A stretch of DNA of 64,000 nucleotides. Origin: Antitrichia curtipendula. Its lineage: Eukaryota; Streptophyta; Bryopsida; Hypnales; Leucodontaceae. A program made the position numbers and the translations under genes. The notes below the pieces were generated by a model, which was not told where the DNA came from, searched no databases, and saw only the letters and a list, made by a program, of their open reading frames with translations. The stretch lies in the NCBI GenBank assembly GCA_951230915.1, contig OX579633.1, positions 26,012,574 to 26,076,573 on the forward strand, read 5' to 3'. This document shows positions 1-11,586 of the stretch, in pieces. The stretch's first letter is position 1. The number at the start of each line of letters is the position of its first letter.

Positions 1-402
1 TAATGTGAGTCTCATCTCCTAATGTTTCTCGCAATCCCTGGAAATTAGTTTGGAAAGTTAGCTTTATCATAAGTTCCTGGGTGCTCCTAGAAGATTAGAT
101 TAGATGAAATTTAACTGCTAGTTCCCAAAATGGCCACTAGTATCGTCTTCCATAACTAAATGAGTTCAAACAAAGGAACCATAGGAAACACTAAGGAAGC
201 TTCAAGGAAAGTAACAAAATGTACCGATTGAAAAAATAAACCATACCCTACAGTTTTCGATGATGGCATTGTGTTTTTTAAGTCACAATTATCGAAGTTT
301 AACTTCCCAATTTGACTTGATATATTTAGCTTGGTCAATACCAGTATTTATTGCATTAAGTATCTGTAACTCTGTTTGATGATGGTATTGTTCATTTGGC
401 AG

Positions 403-2275
403 GAATTACCAGAAGGAGAGTGGTTCTGCGAGAAAGACTGTAAGGTCATAGATGAAATCTTAACACAGTTGGTAGCCAATGGACCCGAGTCACTGTCTGA
501 CAGCATCATAAGTGAGTTGTTGGAAAGTCGGCAACTACAGAGCGGTGCCAGAGAGAGAGCCGAGTCTAGCAGCCCAAGTTTTGGATGGCAAATTCTCTGC
601 GGCAGGGGCGGTGACAATGCCAATGTTCAGACTCTCGGTGAAGCTGTGAATATTTTTACAGTATGTGACTTTCCCTCGTTTCCTTGATTGGCATATAATG
701 CAAATCCGTGACAATGTTTCCCACCCTGTTGCGCTGTTAAGTTTCCTGCCTTTGGTAGCTGCTCATTGTGGAGGAATCATTGTTTTCGTGTACAGGAGTG
801 CTCAGATCCAATCAGGGACCCAAAAACTGGAAGAAATTTAATACCTCTCATGGTACACAGGTGTGTATTTGAAGATTCTATTGTCTTATGATGCAAATGA
901 TGTTATATTCAGCATTGTATTAACCCTTAACCCTGGAAGGACTGCGGCCTATGACCAAGGTAGTCACTCAAAAATGATATGATTTTTGGACCAGTAGGTG
1001 CATTCTTCATTTCTATAGTGATGTGGGAAGTCACTCATCGGACACTTTTAGGCTGCGTCGTCCTTACAGGGTTAAGGGTTCGTAGGATTCATAGTTTGAT
1101 AATGACTATTGAATTGATCGTATTGCTAAAAGTGTAATTCAGTTTGGGCCAAATTCTGTATATTTCTGAGAGTCAGTGAAGATTATTGCTTGTGTTGGTC
1201 CAAGAATAATAATAAAATTGAACAATAGAAAGTTCCCATATGAATTACTCCAAATTGTTAATAACGAGGCCCAGTTGCACATTGAGGATAAAGTGTTGTC
1301 ACCTATGCTAATTACCTTGAGTACCTATGCACATTGAGTGTTACAAAGTCAGTTGTATATTGATGGTGACTTCTGTCGGCATTTGCAGTCGAAGGTCGAA
1401 AGAATATGATTTCGAAGGCGTTTTCTGTGTTGTTCTCAAGCGCAAGTAAGCTCTCATTTCTGGATTGCTCTATGAATTACTTGAAGACAATGTTTTGAGG
1501 GTGGGGTGCGGGGGGTGGGGTGGGGTGCGCGCGTCTTTGTTTGACTGTAATCTATCTTCCAGATTGAGGACCTAATTCTGATTGAGGGACTTCGCTTTTA
1601 CAGTAATAAAGTGGTGTCAGCTGCACTGCTGCAAATTTTTGGTCGGGAAATTGCTGAAGTTCCTTTGGTGGCAACTAGCCTTCCGCACCAGGGCCAGGTA
1701 CTTGATCACTCCTATATATTTCTATCGGAGTGTAGAAGATATTTCAGTCTATGCTTTTAGTTCACCCTTACACAGGGAGATTAAATCCAACTCCGTATCT
1801 AAGTTGAGAAACTACACTCTTGAAACTCCTAGTTGTCATTGTAACTTTTCAAAGCATATTTCTATCATTGAAAGATGTAGGGCATGGTTTCTCCTTCTAT
1901 TGGTATTTTTGTTACCGTCCTTGAAGCCTCCTATATTATTATTTCAACCTTCAGAAAGCAGACACTGTTGGCCATTTGGGCACTTGCGGGTTAACGTCAA
2001 TTGCTTGCTATAGAGCTAGTTATTGAGAAGTTATGAGCTTCTATACTAAAGAAATAGAAATAGGGAAGGGAACCTTCAACTATTTAGTTATTAGTGGCGC
2101 TGTGTTATAAATCTGCTGCTTCCTGTCTCAACAGGGATTCTGTAAAGCACTCATGACTACAATTGAGAGACTCCTTGGTGTGCTTAGTGTCGGCCGCTTA
2201 GTTCTCCCTACATCGAAGGATACCGAGTCAATTTGGATCAATAAGTTCGGCTTCAGCCGGATGGATGACGAGCAG
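403..2275 (+). CDS. PHD finger / GNAT acetyltransferase-like protein (IDM1-like), 3' part
   Basis: Five exons read in phase: 403-660, 796-860, 1389-1445, 1604-1697 and 2135-2275; earlier exons lie outside the window. Exon 1 opens with the last Cys pair of a PHD finger (WFCEKDC). A linker follows, then a GNAT-type acyltransferase fold: the strand CVVLK, VVSAALLQIFG, then EIAEVPL, the acyl-CoA loop region HQGQGFCKAL, and the terminal INKFGFSRM. This order (PHD, then a GNAT domain with a FGF motif) is that of plant nuclear IDM1-like proteins, which bind chromatin and acetylate histones in active DNA demethylation or transcription control. The acceptor at 1603 is chosen because the nearer AG at 1562 brings an immediate stop. 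The end after 2275 is unresolved: the donor is weak (GTTGGC), and reading through stops within about ten codons. The product class is well supported; the exact orthologue is not. Confidence 0.8.
927..1075. mobile_element. Short TTAA-flanked inverted-repeat element (MITE)
   Basis: A 149-bp element lies in the second intron of the PHD-GNAT gene. It starts TTAACCCTGGAAGGAC and ends with the near-complement GTCCTTACAGGGTTAA. The inverted repeats extend further inward (GCGGCC against GGCTGC). The flanking TTAA on both sides fits a TTAA target duplication, the hallmark of piggyBac-type insertion. A diverged copy of its interior occurs near 46350-46502. It has no coding capacity. Confidence 0.75.
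1503..1525 (+). other. G-quadruplex motif in intron
   Basis: Four runs of four or more G, separated by one to three bases, lie on the sense strand within the 158-bp intron between PHD-GNAT exons 3 and 4. The motif fits the usual four-run quadruplex rule, so it could fold in the pre-mRNA as well as in DNA. Confidence 0.6.
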
Positions 2276-2813
2276 GTTGGCACTTTCTCATTCTCCTAAA
2301 GCGTTTTGCTACTTTCAGCTCCAAAATCATGCATGGTACACGATACTCTCTCTTTTTCTGAAAAAGACCCGTGTTTCCTTCGTACAACAGAAAGGAAACA
2401 CGGGTCTTTTTTCAGAAACAGTGGGAGTATTATTTGTCATTTTAAGCACTTTAACCAACTCCATTTAACCAAGTCAAGTGTACGACACTTCTAACAATTC
2501 CATCCCCGTTGGTGAGTGTAAGAGACGGGATCATGTCCCTTAAGAACAGCTTCGGTATCCTCTACCTTCTGTAATTTGTTTGTGAGAATCTTACGCAAGT
2601 TTTGTGGGCTTGAATGGTGCAGCTGTCAACGATTTGTACAACAATACGTTTGATGACGTTTACAGGCACCTGTATGCTTGGGAAGGATATAATCCCAATG
2701 ACTGTTTAGAGAGGCCACTGACTGCTCCAGTATGGCAACTGCAAACCGAAAAAGTAGATATCTTCAACACCCAAGCCGCTTTGCTGTACAGAGGTTGTGA
2801 AAAAAAGAACTGA
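2276..2813 (+). other. Unresolved 3' end of the PHD-GNAT gene
   Basis: The GNAT fold normally continues for about 20-30 residues after the FGF motif. Two pieces here could supply a tail: a short exon-like stretch ending at a perfect GTGAGT donor at 2512, and an open frame from about 2656 to 2813, after the acceptor-like TTTACAG, that encodes a Trp-rich segment and ends in a stop. Neither joins cleanly in phase to the exon ending at 2275, so I do not assign them. The strong hairpin at 2342-2430 lies inside this interval. Confidence 0.35.
2342..2430 (+). other. Compact near-perfect hairpin (possible small-RNA precursor or tiny MITE)
   Basis: Bases 2357-2380 pair with about 2392-2416, giving a stem of 24 pairs with one bulged T around the core GACCCGTGTTTCCTT, closed by an 11-base loop. 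Pairing continues outward with mismatches (GATACTC against GAGTATT) to about 38 pairs in total. It lies directly downstream of the last clear PHD-GNAT exon, probably in an intron or the 3' untranslated region. The near identity of the arms means recent origin or selection. No other copy was seen in this window. Confidence 0.7.
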
Positions 2814-3819
2814 CATTTTGAGTCCCTCACTGGCTGTTGTATCCCTTACCTACATCCATTGGAGAGCTCCTGTTTATGCTGCGCTATAGATTCCTCTCCT
2901 CCTCCCACTGTTGGGGGAGACTGATCGGAAGGTTTTCGCTGGAGACATAAAGACACTCACTACTGACTACTGCTGATCTCTTCTGGGGAAGGTCAGTTTT
3001 TTCTTTTACATGGAGTTCATGGAGCTTCAACTTTGGAAAAATAGTTTTATTTTTTCGTACCATACAGACAGACGCTACTCCATCTTCTTTTTAAATACCT
3101 GGCAGGTGGCTGGAGGCTCCATGCCCAAGTACATGCATGCACGCAACAGAACTCAAATTTTCCCACCAAGTGTGACTCACATTGGTTGGGCTCCTTTTTA
3201 CGGTAGTAGTAATTAATTACACGTGACGTTTAGCTTGGCCTTGGAATCCCATCCTGTGTGAGGTTTCATTTCAACTTAGTTTGTTTCATGCTCACGAGGA
3301 AGGAGGGTGCACTAGTTTAGTTTTTTGTGGAGGTTTTAGTGGATATTCTGGCCTTAGTATGTTCCAGATCTCTGTCTTCCTCTGGACCATATTCTTTACT
3401 GGTGCTGCAGCCATCTCAGACAATGCCAAATATAGATAAATTTTGGAGAATGAACAATCATTTGTACCTCTGCTGTATAATGTAAATGACGGATGTGGTT
3501 TCTTCTTTACGGAGTTTCATAAATGGGTTTAGGACAGACAGTGAAAGTTGTGTGAGAAAACAGTGGCACTCTTTTTTTTTTCTTGGAAAGGGTGGGGTGG
3601 GGGCTGAGGAGATTGGTTGTAAAATCATTGGTAGACATGATGGGCATAGGTGTTTGTCCAAGAACAGCAGTTGGAATTCACCTCATGCTAAGTAAACTGA
3701 TTTGTCCAATTACTGCTTGTCGTGAAATCAGTATCGTCAAATCAATAAATTTTACAACGGAGGGCTTGTTTTCTCGAAGTTATAACTTTTTACAAGGGAG
3801 GTTTCTTTTTTATGCATTG
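2814..3819. other. Gene-free stretch downstream of PHD-GNAT
   Basis: Base composition is mixed and no exon chain or family motif is recognised. The open frames at 3010-3216 and 3486-4050 show no recognisable protein and the second runs into a mobile element. It probably includes the 3' untranslated region of the upstream gene. Confidence 0.4.
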
Positions 3820-4493
3820 TTAACCCCTAAAGTTCCATGCCTATGTTTTCTCTCAAAACGCTCAAGAGCTGCCAGTTTTAGTACAAGTACTAAAAATTTT
3901 GAAAAAAAAACTTTTTTTGGCACATGTAACCGTAGGATCTTGTATTATGTTGACTTGAAAACATGTGGTAAAAATTTCAGAAATTTTCAACGTGTGGATT
4001 GCAAGATACAAGCATTCAAAATCAATGAAATCGTTTTTTTGACCCTGTGAAAAAACGGGCAGCTGCACTTCAGAAGCTCACTTTTCTATGAAAAAATGTC
4101 CAAGATGGTGGTGCTTCTTTGGATTCTATTTCCTAGACAAGTTGGCTACATGCTTAAAAAATTTCATATCATTTGGAATTGTACAATATATAGGAAAAAA
4201 ATAGTAAGTAGAACAAAGCAGAGAATGATTCAAAATACAAAATTGTCAAGAATTTAGATATGGAATTGAAAAAGTGATTTTTTTTTATCTACCCGGACTG
4301 CCCGGCCGAGAAAAAAAGTAACAAATTAGGCCATTAATTTTTACTTGTATTTCCAAATGTCATGAAATTTAGTGCACATGAAAGATATTCCTCGTGCACA
4401 ACTTCTATTAAAATTTCAGCCAAAAATATGAAAATCTCTAGTCCCAAAATTTCTATACTACCAAAAAACGCATGCTGGTCCTTTAGGGGTTAA
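3820..4493. mobile_element. TTAA-flanked inverted-repeat element, copy A (674 bp)
   Basis: The left end is TTAACCCCTAAAG followed by CCATGC. The right end is GCATGCTGGTCC followed by CTTTAGGGGTTAA, its complement. The interior is AT-rich and non-coding. A related copy lies at 6475-7351, and the match runs from CTCAAAA near the left end through the GTGTAGATTGCAAGATA-like core to the right end. TTAA flanks plus termini beginning CCC are typical of piggyBac-type and other TTAA-specific elements. No transposase is encoded. Confidence 0.8.
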
Positions 4494-4899
4494 TAATGAA
4501 ATCTAATGTTTGCAACACTAATCATAAACTAATGGCAACTAATGTTACCAACACTGAATGTCAACATGGACACTAATGGTAATTGTTAACTAAATCTCCA
4601 ACAAAAAAAACTAAATTAGGGTTGAAATAGTTCACCCAATATTGAATTAGTAGTATCCAAGATGAATACTAATTCTCAACTAAATGAGAATTAGAGTGCA
4701 CTAAAGTAGTATCTAATTAACTAAAAAACTAAATTAGGGCAAAAGTGGTTCACCCAACATTAAATTAGTAGTAGCCAACAAGACAAGTATTGTAATATTG
4801 AATTTCATATTGATGTAGTGTTATTCATACTATTCATATTGATTGAAGAGTCTTTAACTTTCTTTGATAAAGACAATTCCTCTCCTGTAAAAAATTATA
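4494..4899. other. AT-rich low-complexity spacer with short direct repeats
   Basis: This stretch is made of repeated phrases around ACTAATG, CAACACTAA and AACTAAATTAGGG (for example near 4613 and 4730). It looks like an older, more degraded tract beside the minisatellite. No gene is seen. Confidence 0.5.
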
Positions 4900-6125
4900 A
4901 TAAAGAGTCTATTAAAATAACAAGTACAAATAGAGTTGTAGCAAGCACTACTAGGACAAATTAATTTGCTAAAGTTCAATAGGACAAATTAGAGCTGTAG
5001 AAAGTACTAATATAACAAATCAAATCAATTTATCCAAGTTCAAATTCAAAAATAGCAGGTACTAAAAGAGCAAATCAATTTGCCAAAGTTCAATAGGACA
5101 AATCAAATCAATTCACCTAAGTTCAAATTTCAAAATAGCAAATACTGCCAAGGCTAAAGCAAATACTAATAGAACAAATCAATTTACTTAAGTTCACATT
5201 CCAAAATAGCAAGTACTACTAGGGCAAATGAATTCACCTAAGTTCAAATTCAAAAATAGCATGTACTGCCAGGGCTGAAGTAAGTACTAATCGAACAAAT
5301 CAATTCACTTAAGTTCAAATTCCAAAATAGCAAGTACTACTAGGGCAAATCAATTTGCTGAAGTTCAATAGGACAAATGAAATCAATTCACCTAAGTTCA
5401 AATTCCAAAATAGCAAGTAATACTATGGCTATAGAAGTATCAATAGATCAAATCAATTTGCATAAGTTCAAATTCAAAAATAGAAAGTACTAGTAGGGAA
5501 AATCAATTTGCCAAAGTTCAAATTGACAAATCAAATCAATTTCTCTAAGTTCAAATTCAAAAATAGCAAGTATTGCCAAGGTTGAAGCAAGCACTAATAG
5601 AACAAATCAATTCTCCCAAGTTCAAATTCAAAAATAACAAGTACTAATAGGCAAATCAATTCGCCTAAGCTCAAATTCAAAAATAGCAAGTACTAATAGG
5701 ATAAATCGATATGCCAAAGTTCAATAGGACAAATTAATCAATTTGTCTAAATTGAAATTCCAAAATAGCAAGTATTGCCAGGGTTGAAGCAAATACTAAT
5801 AGAGCAAATCAATTTGCCTAAGTTCAAATTCAAAAACAGTGAGAATTGCCAAGGCTGAAGCAAGCACTAACAAAACAAATCAATTTGCCCCCTAAGTTCA
5901 AATTCAAAAAATAGCAAGTACTAATAGGACAAATCAATTTGCCTCCTAAGTTCAAATTCGAAAAATAGCAAGTACTAATAGGACAAATCAATTTGCCAAA
6001 GTTCAATAGGACAAATCAAATTAATTAGCTTAAGTTCAAATTCAAAAGTAGCAAGTACTATTAGATCTGTAACAAACACTAAATAATAGGCCAAATCAAT
6101 TCATTGAAATTCAAATTCCAAAATA
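4900..6125. repeat. Minisatellite of roughly 50-60 bp units
   Basis: About twenty degenerate units carry the ordered phrases ACAAATCAATTTGCC, AAGTTCAAATTC, AAAAATAGCAAG and TACTAATAGG. Units vary by loss or gain of a GCCAAGGCTGAAGCAA segment, giving shorter and longer versions. There is no coding potential. The array lies between the two TTAA elements at 3820-4493 and 6475-7351. Confidence 0.85.
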
Positions 6126-6474
6126 GGACCCTAATTTGGCTACATTGACAATAGACAATGATTTTGTCCACTTCATTGTAGCTTTTCATAAATTTAGGAA
6201 TGATGAAGTTTCATGTTTTACACTATTTTGAAATGTCCATGTTTCAAGCCCCTGTTGACTAAGAACTTGTTCAAATTTGGTAACTGAATTTGGTCTCATG
6301 ATAAATCACCTTGTTTCTGGTACTAGAAATTGCAATTTAGCTCCAACCTTTCAAATACACCATTAGAAATGTCTTGTTGTGTACTTTCCAATGATATACA
6401 ATAATAGTATGTTTAATTGTACATAATATGTACAATTTAAAAAAGCTGCACCCATGGGATTCTATTCTAAATAT

Positions 6475-7351
6475 TTAACCTCTACAGGTTTTTGACTAGG
6501 TTTTCACTCAAAATGCTCCAAAACTACCATTTCTAGTACAAGTACCAAATTTGAGAAGAAAATACATTTTTGAATTTTCACCGTGTAGATTGCAAGATAT
6601 TAGCATTTGAAGTGATAAATATCCTTTTCTTGGGCTTACAAAAAATTGTGCAATTGCACTTTAGAAAGTTACATTTGTATGAAAAGATGTCCAAAATGGT
6701 GGTGCTTCTTGGGATTCATTCTTCAAAGGAAGTTGGCTACATGCTTGAAAAATTTCAAGATCATTTGGAATTGTTCATCATATAGGGAAAAAATAATAAG
6801 TAGAAAGAAATAGAGAATGATTTAGAATACAAAATTGGTAAGAATTTAGTTATGAAATTTAAGAATGTCAATTCCAGTGGTTGCAATGTTGTAATGATCA
6901 ATCTACACCCCATGATTTTATTTTCTTCCCGAAAATATTGAAAATTGAGTTGAATAAAAGATTTCAAATTTTTTTTTAGAATAGAAAATCTATAACTGCT
7001 CGCAAACTAAAATTCCTCTAACTTTCATCTCATTCATAAAGATAGAATGATTCAAAAATTTCCATGTATATATAAATCTAAAGAACCAATTTCAATCTTT
7101 TAAATTTTTTTAAAAGAATTTTTTAAGAACTTTTTCAGTTGCCCAGGCTGCCGCAATTTAAAGAAAACTACATACCATACAATATATTTTTAATCATGTA
7201 GTCAAAATTTATGTAAATTATTGGGCCTTAAAGCTACTCCTTGGGCACATGTTGTGTAAAATTTTCAAAGAAAAAAAAAATTCCATTCATAGTGAGGTGC
7301 CCAAAATTGCTATGTTGCCAAAAAATGCATTTTGGTCCTTTAGGGATTCAA
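6475..7351. mobile_element. TTAA-type inverted-repeat element, copy B
   Basis: This is a diverged copy of the element at 3820-4493. The left end reads TTAACCTCTACAGG, and the right end GGTCCTTTAGGGATTCAA has lost the exact TTAA. Internal stretches match copy A closely, for example the lines from 6500 to 6840 around GTACAAGTACC, TGTCCAAAATGGTGGTGCTTC and GTTGGCTACATGCTT. It is about 200 bp longer than copy A. The open frame 6570-6785 is chance coding within the repeat. Confidence 0.7.
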
Positions 7352-10300
7352 TCTTTGGTTTGAATTTTGAAGTCAAGTTTAAAAATATAGTGTCTTAATA
7401 ATGAAATAATTCAATTTTCTTGAAAATGAAAATGAAACTATCCTCCAAACTCCATTCTATTGACCAAGTCTTTTGGAAGATACACCTAACTAACCACACC
7501 TTTCTAATACTGCTGTAAAATTCTAAAAATTAATTATATTGTTAAAAATAAAAAAATAAAAAAATCATACATTTAAAAAATAATCAAAAAATAAGTAAAT
7601 ATTATTATTTGTCATGGCCATCTTCTAACCATGTCAGATTGTTGATGTAGCTCTATTCATATTTTTTCCACAATCTGGAAATTCACAATCTTCTAAGGGC
7701 CTCAAAAATCTTCTAATGGGCACATTTGAGGTATGTAAGAAACAATTTGGACTGAATTGGTTCAATTTGAGATTTTATTTTTATTTTTTTCTTATTGTCT
7801 TGGAAAGTGGTAGTTTTTTTACATTTTTTGTTCTAAATTTACCTTGATCCTTCAAGGATTAATCTTGACCTATTTTTTCAATCCCTAAAGAATTCAATTC
7901 TATTGACTCATCTCTAAGACTAAATTTAATTTTTTTCATTTCATTCATATATATTGTTCACAAAATAGAAGCATTCAAAGTGAAGTATGTTGGAGTTCAA
8001 TCCTATGTTGTATGCTCAAAAAATTAGATATTTTATCCATAGGTAGAACTAATAGTATAAAACATCATGGTGTAAATTAAGTTTAGATATCCTACAAATA
8101 GAAAATCAATAGACCATGGTTATTGATCCAAGTTCAAATTACAATAAAATATTCATTTTTAGGTGTTTTACAATTCTAGAAATTGGAACAAAAATTATAC
8201 TTATTAAAGCTTCATTTCATTAGTTGGTTCAAATTCAAATAAAGATAATTTTTATAGCTAAATTTGAAATGAAGAGCAAAGAGCTATGAGTTGTCGCACT
8301 AAACTACACAGTGATTCATGTCTTGGAAATCACCATTTCTACAAAAGTATTCTTATCATCATTCACGGAGTTTCTTGGCGTTCACATTTACATACCACTT
8401 CCCCCAACAAGGTAATACCCCCCCCCCCCCCCCAAATTGGATGAAAATCAATTGTTTACCGTTCTTTGAACATCTTTGCATCTATCTATTCAACCATTTT
8501 GGTCCATGTTGTCCTTCTAGGGTTAATTTGTCATGTGAGTCTTTACGTGAGAAATTTTGTGGTTCAAGTTTTCGCTTGTAAAAGCATCCTTGCATCCCGT
8601 CAATGCCATTTGTATAGGTATACTATAGACTTATATCTATTCATTGCAAGAATGCAAGACAAACAAATAAAAATCCAATACAAAGGTCAAGCACAAGGAT
8701 ACAAAAGTTATTGAGTAAAGAGAATGTATTCCAAGGTTGTATTGTCAAACACGTTTTGGTCCATGTCTGTCTTATAGGACAATGTCATGCTGGAAATGCG
8801 TCTAGTATGTTAGACGTGCTTGTAGAATATTCTCAAATATTTTGGATATATTTTAAGAATTTACTTATTAGACGGATGCAGAGTCATGTAAATCTACTAG
8901 AAATTGTGTGCCACGATGTTCAATAAGACAACCTTGATATGTACAGTCAAGTATTGAAAGCTTACATACTACTTTTTGGAGCTATTAAAAATTTTGTACA
9001 TAATATAGAATAAAAATTGATTATTTTTTCTTGCATAAATATCACTCAATTCCTACTCAATCCCAATGAAGCATACAATTTTCAGTTTCAAAAAAGCAAA
9101 ATTCTATTTTTGGTGAATTTTAAAAGTCAAATTTTGTGGTTTTACATGATGTTTTATTGAAAACAATTGGTGGTGAATTTTTTTGATTTGAATTCTTGGA
9201 TATATAAGAAACATCTTCATGTACATCTTTCTTATTAAAAAACACACCCTTAAGTAACAAAAAGAAGAGTTCAATGAAGAGTTCAATGAAAAATGTTGTA
9301 TAACCAAACTTTGAAGAAATGGATATCTCTATATTTTAACTTGATTTTGGCAAAGTAATTGTACCATCATGCTCAAATGTATGAAATTAGTTACCATATG
9401 AGGTGCAAATAGAAAATTCTAATTGCAATTAAAAGATATCTATTTTACAAAATTTGGATAGGGCCACCTCAACATTGAAATCTTTATAGATGAAATTTTG
9501 AAGCTTTTTTAGAGATGCTAGTTAAAGGAAAGATGTGCATATAGATGTTTCCTACAAATCTATGCAATCAAAATTTAAAAACTCAACACCAATGATTTTC
9601 AATCAATGATAATGTCAAATCACAAATTTTAAATGACACAAATTACCAAAAATGGAGTTTTTTTTTTTTAAAACTGAAATTTGGGTATGGCTGAATGGGA
9701 TTGCATAATGACGCAATGATAATTATGCTTACGAAAAAAAATACTAATTATAATGCACATTGTAAAAGAAATTTGAATGCCCCAAAACGGAGTTTGTAAG
9801 CTTTCAGTACCCAATTGTACACAATGTGCTATGAAATTCAAAGGCCAGGAATACTATGCTCAATATATTGTTTGTATGAAGTTCGAGTTTATACCAAATT
9901 GAAGTGAAGTTTTTTTTATAGTTTTTGTCTATGATTTCATTATTAATTTTTTCCATTGCTTCAAATTAAGGCTTCAAAAACATTTTTTTTTTTTACAATT
10001 TGTTGTCAATTTGCTCCAAAACGTTGGGCTCAGCACCCATCCTTAGAACAAAATTGTACTAAAAGAACAGAAAATTGCCAGAAAACTTCAAACAAACAAA
10101 CAATCTTGGATGAAATTTTCAAAATGTGGATGAAAACAAAATTATGGATATGTAATATGCACTACTATGATATTTTCTATCCAATATGTGGATGAATATT
10201 GAAATTTAGAGTACTGTTATAACATTTTTGACGAATTTTTGGGTAAAGCACATGCTTGTGAGAACTATAGCCCACAAAATGCAATTTCTGAGCCAAATTT

Positions 10301-11280
10301 GAAGGTAAATTACACTAAGGTAGGGGGCTCTAAAAGCAAGTGGGCATTTAGAATATGAAGTGGATGTGAATTGGTCTTTAAATGGACCTTCTATAGTCAT
10401 TGAATGGATCAAATAAAAAAATATTATTTATTGCAAGAGCCAGTCATTCTCTTTGCTTTCTCAATTTCTCTCTAGAAGTTGCATGTGAACGGTTTATGGA
10501 AGACCTAGGGTCATAAATAGGGACCTATGACTCATCTTATTTGAAAATTCATAAGTAATTCAAAAATGCTTCAAAAAATACAAAACAATTTGTGTTACAA
10601 TCCAAATCTATTTTCTTTATACTGAAAAATGAGCTAAAAATAATCCCATTCAAAAAACCACATGAGAAAGGCAGACCAGCCTTTACATGCTTGCTTTCAA
10701 AGCCCCCCTATTTTGTGCTTGATAAATTTTATTTTGCATATCTCTCCTAACTAATTTTGGGGCTCTGATTGCAAATATGAATTCAGAATGTGAAAATTTG
10801 ATTATGCGTGTAAAATAAATAAAAATTCAAGGTTTTCTTAGGGGGGACGAGTGAAGGGGTCAGTTCACCTCGGCCAGCACAAAGGACTAATGAGCCCTAA
10901 TTTATGAATATAGGAGAGGAAGACTCCAAGCAATATTTTTTTTCCCTATGCATGCACCATTTTTCACCAACTAGCCCACAACCAAAAGATGTTGGCTATT
11001 TTTTGTAAAAGAAATTTCGATTTAGGGGGGGACAAAATAGACAGATTACTGCTGTATTTTAAGACCACTAGCCAAATTTTACCTTGGTATCACCTAGTTT
11101 TCATATAGATATCACCAAGTATCACACGAGTATCGAAGAAACAACTGGCTCCTTCTCCAGAATGGAAAAACAAACAAAAACGGACTCCAAGACATAGCCG
11201 GCACCTGACATGGACCAAACCATGTAACGAATTTGACATTCATGGGATAACTGAAACCAAGACTTCAGTTTGTGTTCCCA
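7352..11280. other. AT-rich repeat field without genes
   Basis: Only short open frames occur, none with a recognisable domain. Notable pieces: a run of 16 C at 8418-8433; an isolated TTAA-type terminus reading CCTTCTAGGGTTAA, ending at 8526, which may pair with a degenerate start near 7880; a motif close to TTTTTGGTGAATTTT near 9110, shared with the elements at 49.8 and 53.3 kb; and a dispersed repeat at about 10699-10790 that begins CCCCCCTATTTTGTG and recurs at 19.5 and 49.2 kb. Confidence 0.5.
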
Positions 11281-11586
11281 AAACGGGGATTGTCAATTCA
11301 AACCCAGGCTCCATCTCGCATTAGTCCGGGCTCCAGAATGGTGTTTGAACTGCGATGCTGACGCTAATTGCCTCTCCGCAAATTACTAGAAGCGTCCCGA
11401 TGCCGCAGGCGACAAAGGTGATGAGATCCTCGCTCACACAACTGGCCAAGTGGTCGCAGCGTCACGGACAAGCACCTAATGTTTCAGTTCGATTCCGATA
11501 GAATTGGTTTGCCTCAAAGCCCTCTTCAGTCAATTCAACTGGTTGCACTGGGAATTGGGGATTAAGTTACCGTGAAAACGTTGAAA

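Noticed and set aside
4900..6125. CRISPR-like array of regular repeats
   Set aside because: Units are degenerate throughout with no constant repeat and unique spacers, there are no cas genes, and the surrounding genes are eukaryotic. It is a minisatellite.
11480..11520. tRNA-like T-loop sequence TTCGATTCC
   Set aside because: No matching acceptor, D or anticodon stems could be drawn around it.
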